From assembly GCA_003565625.1 (NCBI GenBank), contig PXBD01000060.1, positions 1 through 37,635 on the forward strand: DNA of 37,635 nucleotides, read 5' to 3'. The notes beneath the pieces are model-generated. The model made no database searches. It was not told the DNA's origin and saw nothing but the letters and a program-made list of their open reading frames with translations. Position 1 is the first letter of the stretch. Each line of letters begins with the position of its first letter. This DNA is from Gammaproteobacteria bacterium. Lineage in GTDB: Bacteria > Pseudomonadota > Gammaproteobacteria > Xanthomonadales > Wenzhouxiangellaceae. This document shows positions 36,296 through 37,635 of this stretch, piece by piece. Position numbers and translations under genes: made by a program.

Positions 36296-36751
36296 TCAGC
36301 CGGTCTCGCCGATTACGTGGACACGCACATCGGTCTGGACGTCGGCATGCAGGTTGAGCTGAACCACAAACTCGCCCGGCTCGCGAATGGGGCCGTCGGG
36401 CATATCCACTTCCGACTTCTCCACCGCGTGCCCAAGTTCAGTCAGCTTGCCGGCAATCTCGTGCGGGTTGATCGAACCATACAGGCGCCCTTCCGGGCTG
36501 ATCGCCACGTGAAACTCCAGCACTTCGAGCCCGTCAAGCGCCTCGCGCCGGGCGTCGGCTGCGGCCAGCTTCTCGTTGGCCTGGCGCAACAGTTCATCGC
36601 GCCGCGCTTCAAAGTGCTCGACATTTTCAGCCGTGGCCGGCACGGCCTTGCCGCGCGGCAGCAGGAAGTTGCGCCCGAATCCCGCGCGCACCGTGACGGT
36701 ATCGCCCAGATCGCCAAGGTTGTACACCTTTTCCAGCAGAATCAGTTTCAT
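36296..36751 (-). CDS. rplI: 50S ribosomal protein bL9
   Basis: A 151-residue ribosomal protein with the N-terminal rRNA-binding domain MKLILLEKVYNLGDLGD and FGRNFLLPRGKAVPAT, a long connecting helix (about 42-75) and a C-terminal domain ending in VQLNLHADVQTDVRVHVIGE. The length is close to E. coli L9 (149). It is the last gene of rpsF-rpsR-rplI. A GC-rich stretch with repeated GGCGCC follows its stop but lacks a T run. Confidence 0.98.
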   Translation of the reverse strand: MKLILLEKVYNLGDLGDTVTVRAGFGRNFLLPRGKAVPATAENVEHFEARRDELLRQANEKLAAADARREALDGLEVLEFHVAISPEGRLYGSINPHEIAGKLTELGHAVEKSEVDMPDGPIREPGEFVVQLNLHADVQTDVRVHVIGETG

Positions 36752-36761
36752 GGCCCCGCCC

Positions 36762-36986
36762 TCAGTGGTTGTCCGAATACGGCAGCAGCGCCAGGTAGCG
36801 CGCGCGCTTGACCGCAGTGGCCAGCTGCCGCTGGTACTTTGCCTTGGTGCCGGTGATCCGGCTGGGCACGATCTTGCCCGTCTCGCTGATGAAGTCCTTC
36901 AACAGGTCAACGTCCTTGTAATCCACCTGCTCGATGCCCTCGGCGGTGAACCGGCAGTACTTGCGTCTTCTCATGAATCGGGCCAT
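36762..36986 (-). CDS. rpsR: 30S ribosomal protein bS18
   Basis: A 74-residue ribosomal protein that forms a pair with bS6 on the 30S platform. It has the typical RRRKYCRFT start, [25 protein letters not shown] core and [18 protein letters not shown] end. The ATG at 36986 is preferred over a TTG two codons earlier, because GGAGG lies seven bases before it. It starts two bases after the rpsF stop. Confidence 0.98.
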   Translation of the reverse strand: MARFMRRRKYCRFTAEGIEQVDYKDVDLLKDFISETGKIVPSRITGTKAKYQRQLATAVKRARYLALLPYSDNH

Positions 36987-36988
36987 GG

Positions 36989-37456
36989 TCAAACCTCCGG
37001 CTTGCGGTTGTCGTCGGAATCGCTGTCGTCACCAGCCTCCTCCCGATCGTCGTCGTCATCATCATCGTCGTTGTCGCTGTCGGTATCCGGGCCTTCCGCG
37101 GCCGCGCGCCGACGCTGATCGCGTTCGTCCTTGTTTTCCTTGCGTTTGAGCATGATGGAGGGCTCGGTTTCGGCCTCGTCCTTGCGCACCGTCAGGTGGC
37201 GCAGAATCGCATCATTGAAGCGGAACACGCCTTCCAGCTCTTCGAGGGTAGCGGCATCGCACTCGATGTTGAGCATCAGGTAATGCGCCTTGTGCAGCTT
37301 GGCGATGGTGTAGGCCAGCTGGAGGCGGCCCCAGTCTTCGCTCCGGTGGACCTTGCCGCCGTTGGTTTCCACCAGCGACTGGTAGCGGTCGAGCATGCCA
37401 GGCACCTGCTCGCTCTGGTCCGGGTGGACCAGCAAAACAATCTCGTAATGTCTCAC
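36989..37456 (-). CDS. rpsF: 30S ribosomal protein bS6 with long acidic tail
   Basis: A 155-residue bS6. Residues 1-100 are the standard fold ([54 protein letters not shown]). After a basic segment (103-117) comes an unusual tail with eight consecutive aspartates (130-137) and further Asp/Ser/Glu residues to the end. E. coli S6 is about 131-135 residues and gains glutamates post-translationally by RimK; here a comparable acidic tail is written into the gene. I chose the GTG at 37456, ten bases after GAGGAG. An in-frame GTG at 37474 overlaps that binding site. It heads rpsF-rpsR-rplI. Confidence 0.96.
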   Translation of the reverse strand: MRHYEIVLLVHPDQSEQVPGMLDRYQSLVETNGGKVHRSEDWGRLQLAYTIAKLHKAHYLMLNIECDAATLEELEGVFRFNDAILRHLTVRKDEAETEPSIMLKRKENKDERDQRRRAAAEGPDTDSDNDDDDDDDDREEAGDDSDSDDNRKPEV

Positions 37457-37484
37457 TGTGGTGATTCTCCTCACGGTTTTGTTT

Positions 37485-37519
37485 GAGGCAGCCGGCGCGA
37501 TAAAGCACCGTACAGCCCC
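37485..37519 (-). promoter_or_regulatory. Candidate S6:S18 autoregulatory RNA element in the rpsF leader
   Basis: On the minus strand, CGGTGC (37505-37510) can pair with GCGCCG (37493-37498) around a 6-base loop. GGGG (37516-37519) pairs with CCTC (37485-37488) below an internal loop that contains a CCGGCTG stretch. Leader RNAs of rpsF in many bacteria carry a hairpin with an internal CCG-containing loop bound by the S6:S18 pair. The position and shape fit, but I have not matched the consensus base by base. Confidence 0.35.
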
Positions 37520-37601
37520 GCCAAAGCCCCCGGTCGGGTCTGCAAGACGCGCCGTAGAGCAAGGGCCCGCACCCCGACTACCGGAGGCAGGCTAGCCGCC
37601 C

Positions 37602-37607
37602 ATTATA
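37602..37607 (-). promoter_or_regulatory. -10 element of the rpsF-rpsR-rplI promoter
   Basis: A perfect TATAAT on the minus strand lies 145 bases before the rpsF start, predicting a leader of about 140 bases. That is long enough for the structured element at 37485-37519. The -35 region is a poor match (TGGTGC at the 17-base spacing). Confidence 0.55.
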
Positions 37608-37635
37608 ACGCGTAAAGACCCACTGCACCAGCAGC

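Overview
The window is a gene-dense, GC-rich stretch (roughly 60-65% G+C by eye) of a gammaproteobacterial chromosome. Gene content and order support this: rpsF-rpsR-rplI-dnaB-alr, miaB-ybeZ-ybeY-ybeX, hemA-prfA, mnmA-hflD, clpS-clpA and tRNA-Gln-prs. Several proteins, most clearly Prs, read like Xanthomonas-type relatives, so a Xanthomonadales/Lysobacterales-like lineage (for example Wenzhouxiangella-like) is my best guess. That placement is inference. There is no sign of insertion sequences, prophage, CRISPR or plasmid genes.

Layout, left to right. (1) 82-360: tRNA-Cys and tRNA-Gly on the minus strand behind a good sigma-70-type promoter. (2) 449-3391, plus: a very large GT2-GtrA-GT-C fusion glycosyltransferase, then infA. 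(3) 3441-9211, minus: malate synthase (aceB), isocitrate lyase (aceA), clpS, clpA. A LysR-type regulator is divergent from aceB across an AT-rich, palindrome-rich control region. (4) 10272-14933, plus: mnmA-hflD, then aconitase acnA, closed by a strong bidirectional terminator. (5) 15011-17108: a stand-alone cyclic-nucleotide-binding-fold protein (minus) divergent from a YfcC/DcuC-type transporter (plus). (6) 17112-20556, minus: TPR lipoprotein, lolB, tRNA-Gln, prs. (7) 20600-28767, plus: hemA-prfA, then cydA-cydB-cydD-cydC (bd oxidase and its ABC exporter). (8) 28739-37456, minus: rpsF-rpsR-rplI, then dnaB-alr-miaB-ybeZ-ybeY-ybeX, ending with a DUF4105/Lnb-like membrane protein.

How the genes work together. 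aceB, aceA and acnA make up most of the glyoxylate shunt and its TCA link, and the LysR protein is the likely local regulator. cydABDC forms one module for a bd-type quinol oxidase with a short Q-loop. lolB, the TPR lipoprotein and the Lnb-like protein all concern lipoproteins. The remainder is mostly translation and replication housekeeping.

The most notable observation is at the end of the miaB-ybeZ-ybeY-ybeX block. In many gammaproteobacteria that block ends with lnt, the apolipoprotein N-acyltransferase. Here the slot holds a signal-peptide, Cys/His-domain, five-helix protein of the DUF4105/Lnb type, translationally coupled to ybeX. This suggests replacement of lnt by an unrelated lipoprotein N-acyltransferase. 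Other points are the three-domain glycosyltransferase fusion, the absence of ispE and prmC from their usual slots, a nested palindromic control region between aceB and lysR, and strong hairpins in front of clpS and at the cydB-cydD boundary.
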